Positions 21,763 to 31,953 of a stretch of 64,000 nucleotides of DNA are shown here, in pieces; the first letter of the stretch is position 1, and each line of letters opens with the position of its first letter. The stretch is taken from contig NC_059503.1 of NCBI RefSeq assembly GCF_914767665.1, positions 62,452,352 through 62,516,351 of the forward strand, written 5' to 3'. The position numbers were made by a program, and so were the translations under genes. The notes under the pieces were generated by a model. The model ran no database searches. It saw only the letters and a program-made list of their open reading frames with translations, and was not told the origin of the DNA. The stretch is from Harmonia axyridis. Taxonomy: Eukaryota; Arthropoda; Insecta; Coleoptera; Coccinellidae.

Positions 21763-23017
21763 AATCCCTTACTAGATGAACTGAATGTTTTGTTCCCATA
21801 ATAAACACTGTTTGTTTACAAACAAAGTGTGTTGTCGTAAATAGAAGTCAGTGGCGTGGATCTAAAAATTTGTTAAGAATAGAAATAAATCCTTCAAAGG
21901 TTATCGAATCTTTAATTATTATTTCATTGGATGCATAATTAATGTCATTATTTTTATGAATTTTGTTAACCTTCCCGATGTTTTCATCTTATTCTAAATC
22001 ATTGTTATACGCAGAATTTTTATAGTGCAGGCATATTTTCGATTCGAAAAAATATTCAATATGAAAAGAGATTTGAAATAGCAAATATGATATTCAAATA
22101 TTGTTGTTCTGGTTTTAATAATTACAAATACCTATACAATTGAATGTTATATCATTATCAATGATTTTATTAACAATCCTATTATATCGAATACATCTAT
22201 TCAGGTCACTTTTCAATAAGGCTGCATGGTAGGTTATTACCATACAAGATGATGCTGTATCTAAATTTGGATTTTAACACAGCTTGATATCTTGTTCTGA
22301 GGTGAGTCCAGATTTTTATTGGGGACCACCATGTTATTACAAATGGAGCTCATTTGACTGCAAAGGTTTGAAATTTAAGGGTATTACACCTGAATACTAT
22401 GTTAAATTGAATAACAAAAATAACAATAAATTTATTGATCCAGTTCGACATGAAAATGTATTAGATAGGTCAGTTTTACATCAAGTGTGAAGTATAATCA
22501 TATCAGTTCTCATTAATGCTGTAATAGGCCTTACTTACTTACTGAAACCTTGTCCATCCATTACCTGCACCTTTGAGAGCAAATGATATTATGAATGTAT
22601 AGTTTTGTTCCACTATATAAGATAGATGATTGGAATTTTGTGAGTTTTGCAATGGAATGGACGGAGAATCAGTATTTATAGTGGAATAGCAATTGAAACT
22701 TGAAAGCCTGCATAATCAGGATTGATTATCAAGCAAGGATGTATTAATAACTTCCATAAAAAATAACATGTAACATAAAATAAATGATTTTTACAATAAT
22801 GATTTGAAGAAATACGATAGGTAACTAAAATATACTGATAATCGATTCTTCAGAAATGTTTATAATAAAATAACTAAGAATCCATATCTACTACTGCTAT
22901 AGTCCTTGGTAATTGAATCCAAACAGGATCGAAAAGTACACAATCAAAAAAGAGTGTTTTATACACCCTGATCACCCTAAAACTTAAAACTAACAATTGT
23001 AAAGATAAAAAAAAAAC
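21763..23017 (-). other. P-element 3' non-coding region
   Basis: About 1.25 kb between the transposase stop and the inverted repeat. No motif is recognised in the small ORF at 22284-22490. CACCCTGATCACCCTAAAAC at 22966 contains a short direct repeat. Transposase-binding sites of P elements lie subterminally, but none can be named here without binding data. Confidence 0.5.
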
Positions 23018-25078
23018 TTATTGATTCTGATACAAAATCAGATGTGTGAGCATGCTTCTTACTCGATTCACCACTTGATCGCTCATTTTTCTTGTCTCGT
23101 GGTGAATTCTTATAGTGAAATATCTTTTCAATATCAGTTTTATCAAAGGCAATTCATGACTTTCTAGAAACCCTTCATCAAATACATGATTGCCAAATGC
23201 ATTCAAAACATCATCTGGTAAACAGACAATACAATTATGAATCAACTTATTGATTAAATTTTCAGACTTTGTACTCAAAATATTAGGGTTGTTAGAAATC
23301 ATATATCTTATTGTTTTTTCTGCTTGTGTGCATATCTTAATGACAAATTTGGATGCCTTGAATAAATTGCCATACGTTTTTCTTTTCTGTAGAAATGAAT
23401 ATGTTTCACAAGTCTCCAACATATCAAGACATTTTGAGCAAGTGATACATTTTTTCAATGACTTGACAACGAATCCTGCTATATAAATTAAAACATCCTG
23501 TATATATGAAGATAATTGCCATCCTGAAGAACCAAAGTAATCATGATCATTTAACGCTGCACACAAATTTTTATACTCTTCAGTCTCCTCCAAGTCCTCC
23601 TTATGATCATTTATTGTTATTTTTTTATATGACGAAACATGAAGAATTGATGTATTGTCCAAATTAACAACATTTCCAGAATCAGCACCTCTCACTTCCC
23701 TTGCTATCAACAACTTTTTATATGCTGACTGAAATTGTCTGGCTGTGGGATTGTTGTTGTATCCATTCAGACTCCTGATAGCACCAAAAAATACCTCCAG
23801 ATGGTCTTGAGAGAACTTATAGGTCAATAAAAAGTCTAATTTTTTTGACACCACATACATTCTAAATATTTCCTCAAGACTCTCCATACATATTAAAAAC
23901 CCTAGAAACCCTGTTTTCCTTCTTGAAGATAATACTGGTGTTCCATTCAAAGTCAGTTCCATGAAGTATTCTTTTGCTTCAGAAAACCTTTCCACGTATA
24001 AATCAATGTTTTCAAAAGATAATGCCCTCTTATATGTATATGGAGAGAATTTATTTCTTGAGTTCAAGATGTCAAATAAATCATTAACTAAGAGACAGAA
24101 ATTTGCAGTCTCTTCAGCACCTTTAAAATTTGTCAATTTCAAATCAAACTCAAGGAATTTAAGAGCATCCGACACACTCCTGCTGAATGTCTGCGCAGCA
24201 ATCTTCACTCTCATTTTTTCTTTCACAAAATGTAAATGACGTTTTCTTATCTTCGTTGCTGCATTCAATCCTTCTGTGTCTTGGAGATTCACAAGTTCTT
24301 CAAGATAGGTCCATTTGATTAATTTATCATTTTTTGTTTTCAAAATCTTACTGTCTCCTAAACAATTCCTCAAGAGTTTGAGCATGTGACAAGGGTCAAG
24401 AAAAATTAATACCTTCTCTTTGGTGACTGGATGTTCAAAGTGAGTCTTCAATGATTGAGGATTCGAAAAATCAGCACCCAAATGACTCGCCATATTCAAA
24501 TTCGAAGCTGCTCCATCAAAAGTAACAGAAGTTATTCTCAAATTTACTTCATTCAAAAACTCCAGACAGTTAATTACCAAATTGGCTCTTTCTCTGCTTG
24601 ATAATCCATCTATCAAAAAATAGCCTACTGGAATTTTCCAGTGACCATTGATGCAGGTAACTAAAAACACAAGTGCTTCCTTAGCTTCTGGTAAAGTATC
24701 CACTTCAGGTTTTTCTCCAAAACTTATTGATCCATAAAATTTACCAGCAATAAATTCGATTTTTTTTCTAATGGCCATCTCGTCAATCACCAGATTGCAA
24801 TAAATTTGTTCTCCCGCAGACTGCTGCACTTTGTTCTTCAATGCACTGAGGGCTTCAGTTGTGAAGCCAGGAGTTCCATCGATGGTCTGATACCACTTAG
24901 AAATAGTCTTTGGGTGTGGAAGTGAATTATTGAATTTTTCCCTAACATAATTATAGGCCCTAGGCGAGTAAAAATGTAATGATAGGGCAAATGCTCGTAG
25001 AGAAGGTGTAAATTTCTGATTTTTTGATCCCCTTATGAGTCTATTTACCATATCTCTACTAGGACCTGGTAACGATGC
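23018..25078 (-). CDS. P-element/THAP9-like transposase, exon 4 (catalytic)
   Basis: 686 residues and a stop, beginning after TATTTCAG with ASLPGPSRDMVNRL. P-type transposases cut and rejoin DNA with an RNase H-like fold into which a GTP-binding insertion is placed. Candidate catalytic acids, in spliced numbering, are D324 in NLVIDEMAI, D413 in VTFDGAASN and E653 in FSQDHLEVFF. The motif HLEVFFGAIRSLNGYNNNPT is the most recognisable family signature. LDPCHMLKLLRN lies in the middle, in the region that carries the GTP-binding insertion in this family. No stop or frameshift interrupts it. Confidence 0.93.
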   Translation of the reverse strand, partial: ASLPGPSRDMVNRLIRGSKNQKFTPSLRAFALSLHFYSPRAYNYVREKFNNSLPHPKTISKWYQTIDGTPGFTTEALSALKNKVQQSAGEQIYCNLVIDEMAIRKKIEFIAGKFYGSISFGEKPEVDTLPEAKEALVFLVTCINGHWKIPVGYFLIDGLSSRERANLVINCLEFLNEVNLRITSVTFDGAASNLNMASHLGADFSNPQSLKTHFEHPVTKEKVLIFLDPCHMLKLLRNCLGDSKILKTKNDKLIKWTYLEELVNLQDTEGLNAATKIRKRHLHFVKEKMRVKIAAQTFSRSVSDALKFLEFDLKLTNFKGAEETANFCLLVNDLFDILNSRNKFSPYTYKRALSFENIDLYVERFSEAKEYFMELTLNGTPVLSSRRKTGFLGFLICMESLEEIFRMYVVSKKLDFLLTYKFSQDHLEVFFGAIRSLNGYNNNPTARQFQSAYKKLLIAREVRGADSGNVVNLDNTSILHVSSYKKITINDHKEDLEETEEYKNLCAALNDHDYFGSSGWQLSSYIQDVLIYIAGFVVKSLKKCITCSKCLDMLETCETYSFLQKRKTYGNLFKASKFVIKICTQAEKTIRYMISNNPNILSTKSENLINKLIHNCIVCLPDDVLNAFGNHVFDEGFLESHELPLIKLILKRYFTIRIHHETRKMSDQVVNRVRSMLTHLILYQNQ

Positions 25079-25136
25079 CTGAAATATTGAAAATAATTAC
25101 ATTCCACAAATATATGCAAAGCTGAATCTTACTTAC

Positions 25137-25401
25137 CTCTATATAATCTTGAGCATTATCGGATATAAGGTTCATTTCCCTCAAATTATTCAGTAGTCCT
25201 GAAATATCTGAAATTTTCTGTTGCAGTCTTCTGTTCTTCATCCTCAATGCTTTCAGTTTCTTTTTCTGTTCTGCAATTTTTCGTTTAGCAAGGGAGAAGG
25301 CAAATTTTCCTTGTTTTGGTGTCCTGAAATCTTCATCCCTTACATCACCAACAAAACATTTTCTTTTTCTTGGTCTTGGTACAGAACTTTTAGCTTCAGA
25401 A
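25137..25401 (-). CDS. P-element transposase, exon 3 (coiled coil)
   Basis: Starts after TTATTTCAG and ends on a whole codon before GTAAGT. It encodes a basic patch (PRPRKRK, a likely nuclear localisation signal) and then a long charged helix, LAKRKIAEQKKKLKALRMKN to ISDISGLLNNLREMNLIS. This matches the leucine-zipper-like dimerisation region between the THAP finger and the catalytic domain of P transposases. Phase joins both neighbours. Confidence 0.85.
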
Positions 25402-25478
25402 CTGAAATAAGAAGGTTTTATATAATGAACCAGAATATATTTTGCAATATTATAAATATAAAATTAAGTAAAACTTAC

Positions 25479-25823
25479 GTAGTTGGATGTGCTACTGTTA
25501 ATACTTCCGAGGATACCAAGTTGCTTGACGATTCTGAAGCTGTCATAGTACCGGACAATTCTGAAACTGTCAAAGCACCAGAGGATTCTGTATCGGTCAA
25601 AAAAGCAGATAAATCTGAAGCGGTTAATGTATCAGATAAATCTGAAGCAGTCAATGTAGCAGATAAATCTGAAGTAGTCAGTGTAGCAGACAAATCACTA
25701 GCTGTTAAAGTTCTGGATAGTTCAGAATTACTCAGTTTTGAGGATTCCCTGACACTACCTAGCTTATTAGTATCTAATGGTTCTGGAGTCACAGGCCTTT
25801 CATCTGGAGATGTGCTACTGGAA
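25479..25823 (-). CDS. P-element transposase, exon 2 (Ser/Thr/Asp repeat linker)
   Basis: Bounded by an AATTTCAG acceptor and a GTAAGT donor, in frame with exons 1 and 3. Most of it is a low-complexity linker of about seven 9-residue repeats of the type TLTASDLSA, encoded by a 27-bp minisatellite. No enzymatic motif. In other P/THAP9 proteins the remainder of the THAP finger would be expected before this linker. Confidence 0.75.
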
Positions 25824-25961
25824 CTGAAATTAGAAATATTATATTTAGATGTTCATATTATCCAAATCAAATTTTAAAATAAGTTTACAATATGCTTATA
25901 TTGAGAGCTAGGTATTCCTAGCTACGCCTATGGTAAATTATTATTTGTTGTGTTTACTTAC

Positions 25962-26026
25962 CGATGTATGGATCGCCCGCAGTCTTTACTGGTGCTTTTT
26001 TTACATATCACACAGGAATTAACCAT
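25962..26026 (-). CDS. P-element transposase, exon 1 (half THAP finger)
   Basis: ATG at 26026. It encodes MVNSCVICKK, a further ten or so residues and SIHR, then a CG|GTAAGT donor. The MVxxC-x2-C opening and the (S/F)(F/I)HR stretch are the start of a THAP zinc finger, whose second C-x2-H pair normally comes 35-50 residues later. Neither the 138-bp intron nor exon 2 contains that second half, so the finger as annotated cannot bind zinc in the usual way. Confidence 0.78.
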
Positions 26027-26288
26027 TTTTCAGCTTAATACAGCAAATAATTATTGTCCAACCTCGTTTTCACTACAAAAATCACTTGGTTAACTCAAAA
26101 CGATGAGTTTGAACTTGTTGCACCTAAGCATCAGCTGTCAAAGAAGGCGGCCATAATGAAATTCATTCGCACGTCCAGGTCACGTGGTAGAAAGCCACCA
26201 ATAGGGAGCTGCGGGAATGTGTTTTGATTTTGACGAAAATAATAAACATATTGCTATCTTATTTCGGCCACGTTTTCTCTCTCACTAT
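26027..26288 (-). promoter_or_regulatory. P-element 5' non-coding / promoter region
   Basis: About 260 bp between the transposase ATG and the inverted repeat. It contains the E-box-like palindrome TCACGTGG (26182) and a GC-richer stretch around 26150-26220. I see no clear TATA box. Confidence 0.45.
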
Positions 26289-26315
26289 GCTCTATCTTGG
26301 TGTAAATAATCTAAG

Positions 26316-26323
26316 GTTCTACT
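26316..26323. repeat. P-element target site duplication, right
   Basis: GTTCTACT, identical to 21728-21735. Confidence 0.93.
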
Positions 26324-26612
26324 CCACAACCCCGAGATGAAGAAATTTCCAAACATTCAAATCACCCCGGATGACAGAAGAAAGAAGACGACGTTTGAAT
26401 TTGACATCGATTCATAGAGCAAAGTTTTATTTTTATATGTCATACTGTCTACAACGACATTATAGTCTTTGATAGCGTAACGTAACAGTCAGACCCGTAC
26501 TTCCCATATATCCCGCGTAATAAGACAGGATAGTATTCGGTTATTTTTTGTTTGTTTTTAGAATTCAAATTTCTGTTTCACCGTAACTTGAATTTTTCCG
26601 AACCAGGGGGGA
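26324..26612 (+). other. LTR element 3' non-coding region with polypurine tract
   Basis: Continues the interrupted 134-bp repeat, then AT-rich DNA. CCAGGGGGGA immediately before the 3' LTR is the purine-rich tract from which plus-strand DNA synthesis would be primed. Confidence 0.7.
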
Positions 26613-27894
26613 TGTAACGAAGTCTGATTATTCCCATAGGAATGATCAGGCTCCGTCTAAAGAATATTTTATTGTTTTCCGTTCAAATAAATCATTCTGA
26701 TATATTCCGTAAATATTGGAAATAATTTATTAATTGTTCACCGCGATGATGAAAAAGTCCATGCTTCATGTTTTTCAACCGACCAGGGCCTCGAATAATC
26801 CGAGTGAAATAATATAAGAAATTATTTATTTCGGCGTTTTTACCGCTGATATATTTTTTTCCATATGTTAGATTACGTTCCGCCAAGAGAATTTTCTCGA
26901 AAAACGAGGTTTTTGTCGACATGAAGAGTCACGTGGGTTGAATTCCTTCCACCGTCCCGCACCGAAGTTATAAAAGGGGGTAACCGACCCAAAATCGGGA
27001 ATTCATGTTTAGGCAGTCAGTAGATAGAGTATAGTTAGAAATTCATGTTTAGGCATTTAGTAGATTCAGATAGTTGCTTAGTAGTTTTCAGTAGTATAGT
27101 AAAGTTAGTTATTCAGATAGATTTAGGTAGTAGTTAGTTCAGTAGTTAGTTAGTTAGATTTAGAAGTTTAGGCAGTAGTTTTAGTTTTAGAAAAGACATT
27201 TTGGTTAAGTGGTTACCAGGTGACCGGAAAATAGTAAAATTGGTAATTGAACGCCAATAATTACAAATCCGTTTCTGAGGTCGAAAATCGCCATTTTCAT
27301 CAGTAAACTTACTTGTTAGTCTTTTTCTGGGGAGTTTGCTAATTTTTACTTGTGACTTTCTTACGAGTGAATATTCAAGGGTTTCATTTGATAGAGACAA
27401 CGAGAGGGTGGTGTACCGGTGGAGTTTTTCAACGCGCTAGGATTAGTTTTCATTCCTTCCCGACTCTACAAAATCCACGATTCTCAATCTCCAAATATCA
27501 TAATTTCCCGGCTCCCGGATCCGACTAACTTGTTCAACGGTTCTGACTGACAATAAATTGGTGAGGTAAGGACACAGTTGTTGTAGACAGTACAAACTAT
27601 CTCAGTAACCGAATTAAAGTATACAGATTGATATAATTTATGCTTTTTCTGATTTCCCGTTTTTGCTGAGATTGTCTGTATTGTAGAATTGAATCAATAA
27701 ACCTATTAATTTTGTTGCGTTGTTTGTTACTTGGTCACCGCTACCATCCTAGGTGACACCGAATCCTGTCTTCACTAAGCTGCCCTGGTAAGGTTTGTCA
27801 ATTTCTCCCTAAAATTGGCTGGCGCTCGAGATACTACTGCAAAGTGCTGAAGGGCAATTGGCAGAGGCGCCAGTGACGCAAAAAGGTCGTTACA
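26613..27894 (+). repeat. 3' LTR
   Basis: 1282 bp, same length and apparently the same sequence as the 5' LTR, offset by 12,107. TATA box at 26969 and AATAAA at 27696. The AAGT duplication follows at 27895. Confidence 0.95.
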
Positions 27895-27959
27895 AAGTTG
27901 ACAATTTCATGAAAATGATTATCAATTCAGTTGACGTCACCGTCGATGACTGTCGCGAA

Positions 27960-28336
27960 GTTATAATAATAATAATCGTACAGTTTTGACTGATAAAACA
28001 GTCCCTCACAACAGGCCAGATATATTGCTAGTTGATAAACAACAAAAGGCAGCAATACTCATCGACGTAGCAATACCTAATAACAACAACATGCGTCAAA
28101 AAGAGGTCGAAAAAATTTCAAAATATAGGGACCACGAATTTCAGATAAAGCGCCAGTGGGGAATGATATCAACGAGAACTATTCCAATTATCATATCAAC
28201 AACAGGAATAGTACCCAAAAATCTCAAGAGAAATATCAAGCAACTAGGACCAGAAGTTCGACGAGAACCAGGGGGACCACAAGGACCGGACAAGACCGAG
28301 CTCTACCCTTCTGATATTTTAAATATATGGGATTGA
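27960..28336 (+). pseudogene. LINE C-terminal fragment with R2-type endonuclease motif
   Basis: The open frame begins mid-protein (TVLTDKTVPHNRPDI) and runs to a stop at 28336. RPDI followed after 13 residues by D (ILIDVAIP) fits the (K/R)PDI-x(12-14)-(D/E) motif of the restriction-like endonuclease at the C-terminus of R2-group LINEs. VPIIISTTGIVPKNL further on is also typical of insect LINE C-termini. No reverse transcriptase remains, so it is a severely 5'-truncated copy. An AATAAA with downstream sequence (about 28507) may be its 3' end. Family assignment is from memory of the motif. Confidence 0.65.
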
Positions 28337-28754
28337 GTGAATGTTCCTCTTAGCGAGGAGTGAGAAGCCGACGGCGAGGAGAAATCCTACGCGTATAGGC
28401 AAAAGTCAGGATAATCATTATTCACACAACAGGAAAATTCCCAGTTGTAGGGTCATAGCTTGTATGACTCACGTAATACTCATGTATTCCCTTGACGCAC
28501 AAACCAAATAAAAATTCTTTGAACGAAGAAAATAGATGTACCATCACAACAAACAGACTCAAACTGTATTTACACAAAACCTATACTCGTGCCTGACGAA
28601 GATGTTAGTTCAAGGTGTTGGTAGACCAAAATATAGGGGATTCCTGTCCGCTATCCTTGAAATGAGAATATTCATCCGAGATGGGGAAAGGGCAATCGAT
28701 CTTCCCACTCAGAAGTTCTTTAGCGAACATCGCGCACTGCTGAACTTGTCGCTC
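28337..28754. other. Probable LINE 3' UTR and unassigned DNA
   Basis: To about 28520 this looks like the 3' untranslated tail of the preceding LINE fragment (CAAATAAAAATTC). The ORF at 28536-28760 shows no recognisable domain. Confidence 0.45.
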
Positions 28755-28943
28755 CTATAATGTTAAGAGCCTCAGCTTCCCCATCACTGCTGAAAGGTCA
28801 GCAGCACCACGCTCAGTATATATGCCAGTTTTTCTGTTCACGGCATACGTAAGAAATTTACTTTGAATTCTTTCAATCGGTGTAAGATACGTAGGAACGA
28901 TATGTTGCAAGCAGAAGCCCTTGTTATGAGTCGAACGTGCCAA
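28755..28943 (-). pseudogene. Jockey/CR1-like LINE reverse transcriptase C-terminal scrap
   Basis: The minus-strand frame contains HIVPTYLTPIERIQSKFLTY and ends KLRLLTL. The I(E/D)RIQ-x-KFL pattern, followed by LRLLTL, is the usual region after the reverse transcriptase of APE-type LINEs. No catalytic motif. It lies in the opposite orientation to the R2-like fragment beside it, so two separate insertions are involved. Confidence 0.6.
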
Positions 28944-29368
28944 AACGAAATGGACTAGTTTTAATTTTTTTGTTAAGGATTAATTCTAAAAATTTAAGGA
29001 AAAAGAAACAAAAATGTGGAAGAATCATTGAAATATCTCTAGAAATGATAAAGTTATGGGACTTTGAAGTTGCGCTTGGAAGAATAATTTCATAGTCTAG
29101 TGTGTGACGTCACGCCACTTACACGAGGCGACTGGTATTCGCAGAGTGCTTACGAACTTATTGGTGAACAATCACTTGTGCCGTTCGTGTCGTGTTTTGT
29201 TCGTTACACGATGGCTGAAATAACTTACTATATACATACATATAAATTACTTTTTTCTCTTTTTACTCCTCACATAAATATGTTTTGCCATTGATAGACT
29301 TCAACAACCAGTACTCAACTACAAACTGTTTATGGAACGTTTTTTAAATAAATCATCCTAGATAGATC
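28944..29368. other. No gene recognised; left flank of tandem array
   Basis: Unique-looking DNA. A palindromic TGACGTCA occurs at 29105. The array begins at a short AAGAAGAG tract with no duplication visible in the flank. Confidence 0.5.
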
Positions 29369-29492
29369 AAGAAGAGTACACTTAAGTTGAGGTCGAGCTA
29401 AAATTTGTTAGTAACATTTAGTTTTCGAAAGGGCCAACATCGTTGTCGATACCTTATATTGCAAAAAGTAGTTTGGAAGCTCGGAGGTGAGA

Positions 29493-29777
29493 ATGTCCAT
29501 GAAATATTCATTAGAAATGTCGTAAGTGCTGGAGAATAATAACATTGATAACGAGATTTACGAATCTCAGTTGACAAAGCAAATTAAAGCTTATATCGAA
29601 AGGAGGAATGATAGATTATTTCATCTAGCTGAAATATTTGAGAAGCAACTTAATTCCATAAAGAGTCCAGAAGATGATGATCTCAGAAAATACATCCTCA
29701 AAAACCAATTTCTTCAGAATTGGGACGAATATGCAGAGGAAAACAACTTATATGAAGAAGAAGAAGAAGAAGAATAA
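29493..29777 (+). pseudogene. Array ORF, unit 1 (nonsense)
   Basis: The first unit of the array. The codon for Q11 (CAA in other units) is TAA, so translation from the normal ATG gives only ten residues. The rest of the frame is open to 29777 with seven glutamates at the end. Unit 1 also lacks 38 bp of non-coding sequence (AATTCACAAAAATAC... in other units), so the edge unit is more diverged than the interior ones, as is usual at array borders. Confidence 0.8.
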
Positions 29778-30710
29778 TCAACTAGAATATTTTGATCCAT
29801 GTTACCAATGTACATTTTAATTATTTGTATTTTATTATATTTACATGTTGAATAAACTTGAAGTTCTCAAATTTTTGTTTTAGTTTTTAGGCGTAATTAC
29901 TTTTACCTAATAAATTCCATTGAAACCATGGAGGCGTGCTAATTTAGAAAAAACAACACAGGATTCATGTAATTCGTTAGATTTTCTTTTATTCGATAAT
30001 TTGTTCGCTTATATTTATTGGGAGAATAGAGAAAATTAAATCCAAAAATAGTTGAGTGCATTGATCATATAGGTATAATTATTGCAAAAAATGTTACCTC
30101 ACCTGAAATTGAGTTTGCATATTATATAATAATAATAGTAATATCATTGATAATGATTAACGGTTATATAATATTAATTTTAAATTATAAGAATAACTTC
30201 AATTTTTGATATATCCAAATAGATTTATTCAGAATATAATTTTTTTAACACTGAGAAAAATATATCAGAGTTCATTTAGTTTTTTTGTCATAGAATGATT
30301 CACAGTTTTTATAAATTTATAGTATATATAATAGAAAGTTTTTTCTTCAACACATTATTCAATCTTTACTTCGTTATTCATATTGATTTCGTGACCTGAA
30401 TTTTTTCTGCATTCTGCCCAATTAGTGTTATCATGATCATAATTGGTTTGTAATGGTCATTTGTAAATCCTCCAACGGTAATAATAACTACATCAAGTAT
30501 GGATCGTGAAGCAGGTAGGAAATCAGAGATACGTTTTCCATAAAACCCATTAAATCAATGATAAGTGGTTAGAGAAGAAGAAGAAGAAGAAGAGTACACT
30601 TAAGTTGAGGTCGAGCTAAAATTTGTTAGTAACATTTAGTTTTCGAAAGTGCCAACATCGTTGTCGATACCTTATATTGCTAAAAGTAGTTTGGAAGCTC
30701 GGTTGTGAGA

Positions 30711-30992
30711 ATGTCCATAAAATATTCATTAGAAATGTCGCAAGTGCTGGAGAATAATAACATTGATAACGAAATTTACGAATCTCAGTTGACAAAGCAA
30801 ATTAAAGCTTATATTGAAAAGAGGAATGATAGATTATTTCATCTAGCTGAAATATTTGAGAAGCAACTTAATTCCATAAAGAGTCCAGAAGATGATGATC
30901 TCAGAAAATACATCCTCAAAAACCAATTTCTTCAGAATTGGGACGAATATGCAGAGGAAAACAACTTATATGAAGGAGAAGAAGAAGAATAA
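30711..30992 (+). CDS. Array ORF, unit 2
   Basis: 93 residues from the first ATG. Differences from the common form: M3I, R to K in IEKRND, and one E to G in the acidic tail (YEGEEEE). See unit 4 for the full description. Confidence 0.5.
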   Translation: MSIKYSLEMSQVLENNNIDNEIYESQLTKQIKAYIEKRNDRLFHLAEIFEKQLNSIKSPEDDDLRKYILKNQFLQNWDEYAEENNLYEGEEEE

Positions 30993-31953
30993 TCAACTAG
31001 AATATTTTGATCCATGTTACCAATGTACATTTTAATTATTTGTATTTTATTATATTTACATGTTTAATAAACTTGAAGTTCTCAAATTTTTGTTTTAGTT
31101 TGTAGGCGTAATCACTTTTACCTATTAAATTCCATTGAAACCATGGAGGCGTGCTAATTCAGAAAAAACAACACAGGATTCATGTAATTCGTTAGATTTT
31201 CTTTTATTCGATAATTTGTTCGCTTATATTTATTGGGAGAATAGAGAAAATTAAATCCAAAAATAGTTAAGTGCATTGATCATATAGGTATAATTATTGC
31301 AAAAAATGTTACCTCACCTGAAATTGAGTTTGCATATTATATAATAAATTCACAAAAATACAATGTTATTGAATCACAAGGGCAGTAATATCATTGATAA
31401 TGATTAACGGTTATATAATATTAATTTTAAATTATAAGAATAACTTCAATTTTTGATATATCCAAATAGATTTATTCAGAATATAATTTTTTTCAATTGA
31501 GAAAAATATATCAGAGTTCATTTAGTTTTTTTGTCATAGAATGATTCACAGTTTTTATAAATTTATAGTATATATAATAGAAAGTTTTTTCTTCACCACA
31601 TTATTCAATCTTTACTTCGTTATTCATATTGATTTCGTGATCTGAATTTTTTCTGCATTCTGCCCAATTAGTGTTATCATGATCATAATTGGTTTGTAAT
31701 GGTCATTTGTGAATCCTCCAACGGTATTAACAACTACAATAAGTATGGATCGTGAAGCAGGTAGGAAATCAGAGATACGTTTTCCATAAAACCCATTAAA
31801 TCAATGATAAGTGGTTAGAGAAGAAGGAGAAGAAGAGTACACTTAAGTTGAGGTCGAGCTAAAATTTGTTAGTAACATTTAGTTTTCGAAAGGGCCAACA
31901 TCGTTGTCGATACCTCATATTGCAAAAAGTAGTTTGGAAGCTCGGTTGTGAGA

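Larger units (their letters stand above)
21736..26315 (-). mobile_element. Complete P-element-type DNA transposon
   Basis: 4580 bp. The terminal inverted repeats share CTTAGATTATTTACA, then one mismatch, CAAGAT, one mismatch, GAGCA: 27 bp with two mismatches. It is flanked by the perfect 8-bp duplication GTTCTACT. It encodes a THAP9/P-type transposase in four exons on the minus strand, opposite to the host LTR element. The empty target can be read directly from the other copy of the 134-bp tandem repeat. Confidence 0.94.
14506..27894 (+). mobile_element. Gypsy-like LTR retrotransposon with nested P element
   Basis: 13,389 bp bounded by two LTRs that begin TGTAACGA and end TCGTTACA. The target duplication is AAGT at 14502-14505 and 27895-27898. 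In order: 5' LTR, tRNA-Lys-type primer site, 1.6-kb leader, one ORF (Gag, zinc knuckle, protease, integrase zinc finger), non-coding DNA with a P element inserted, purine tract, 3' LTR. Without the 4.6-kb P element it would be about 8.8 kb. Reverse transcriptase, most of RNase H and the integrase catalytic core are missing, so mobility would need enzymes from a related element. Confidence 0.93.

Noticed and set aside
22284..22490. 68-codon ORF in the P-element 3' region
   Set aside because: No motif and low-complexity Asn/Lys content. Probably non-coding.
25221..25877. 218-codon + strand ORF inside the P element
   Set aside because: It is antisense to exons 2 and 3 of the transposase. The repeat makes both strands open. 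The minus-strand reading has matching splice sites and family context.
25824..25961. Hidden exon with the second half of the THAP finger
   Set aside because: I read all three minus-strand frames of this 138-bp intron: no C-x2-H, no FP motif, AT-rich throughout.
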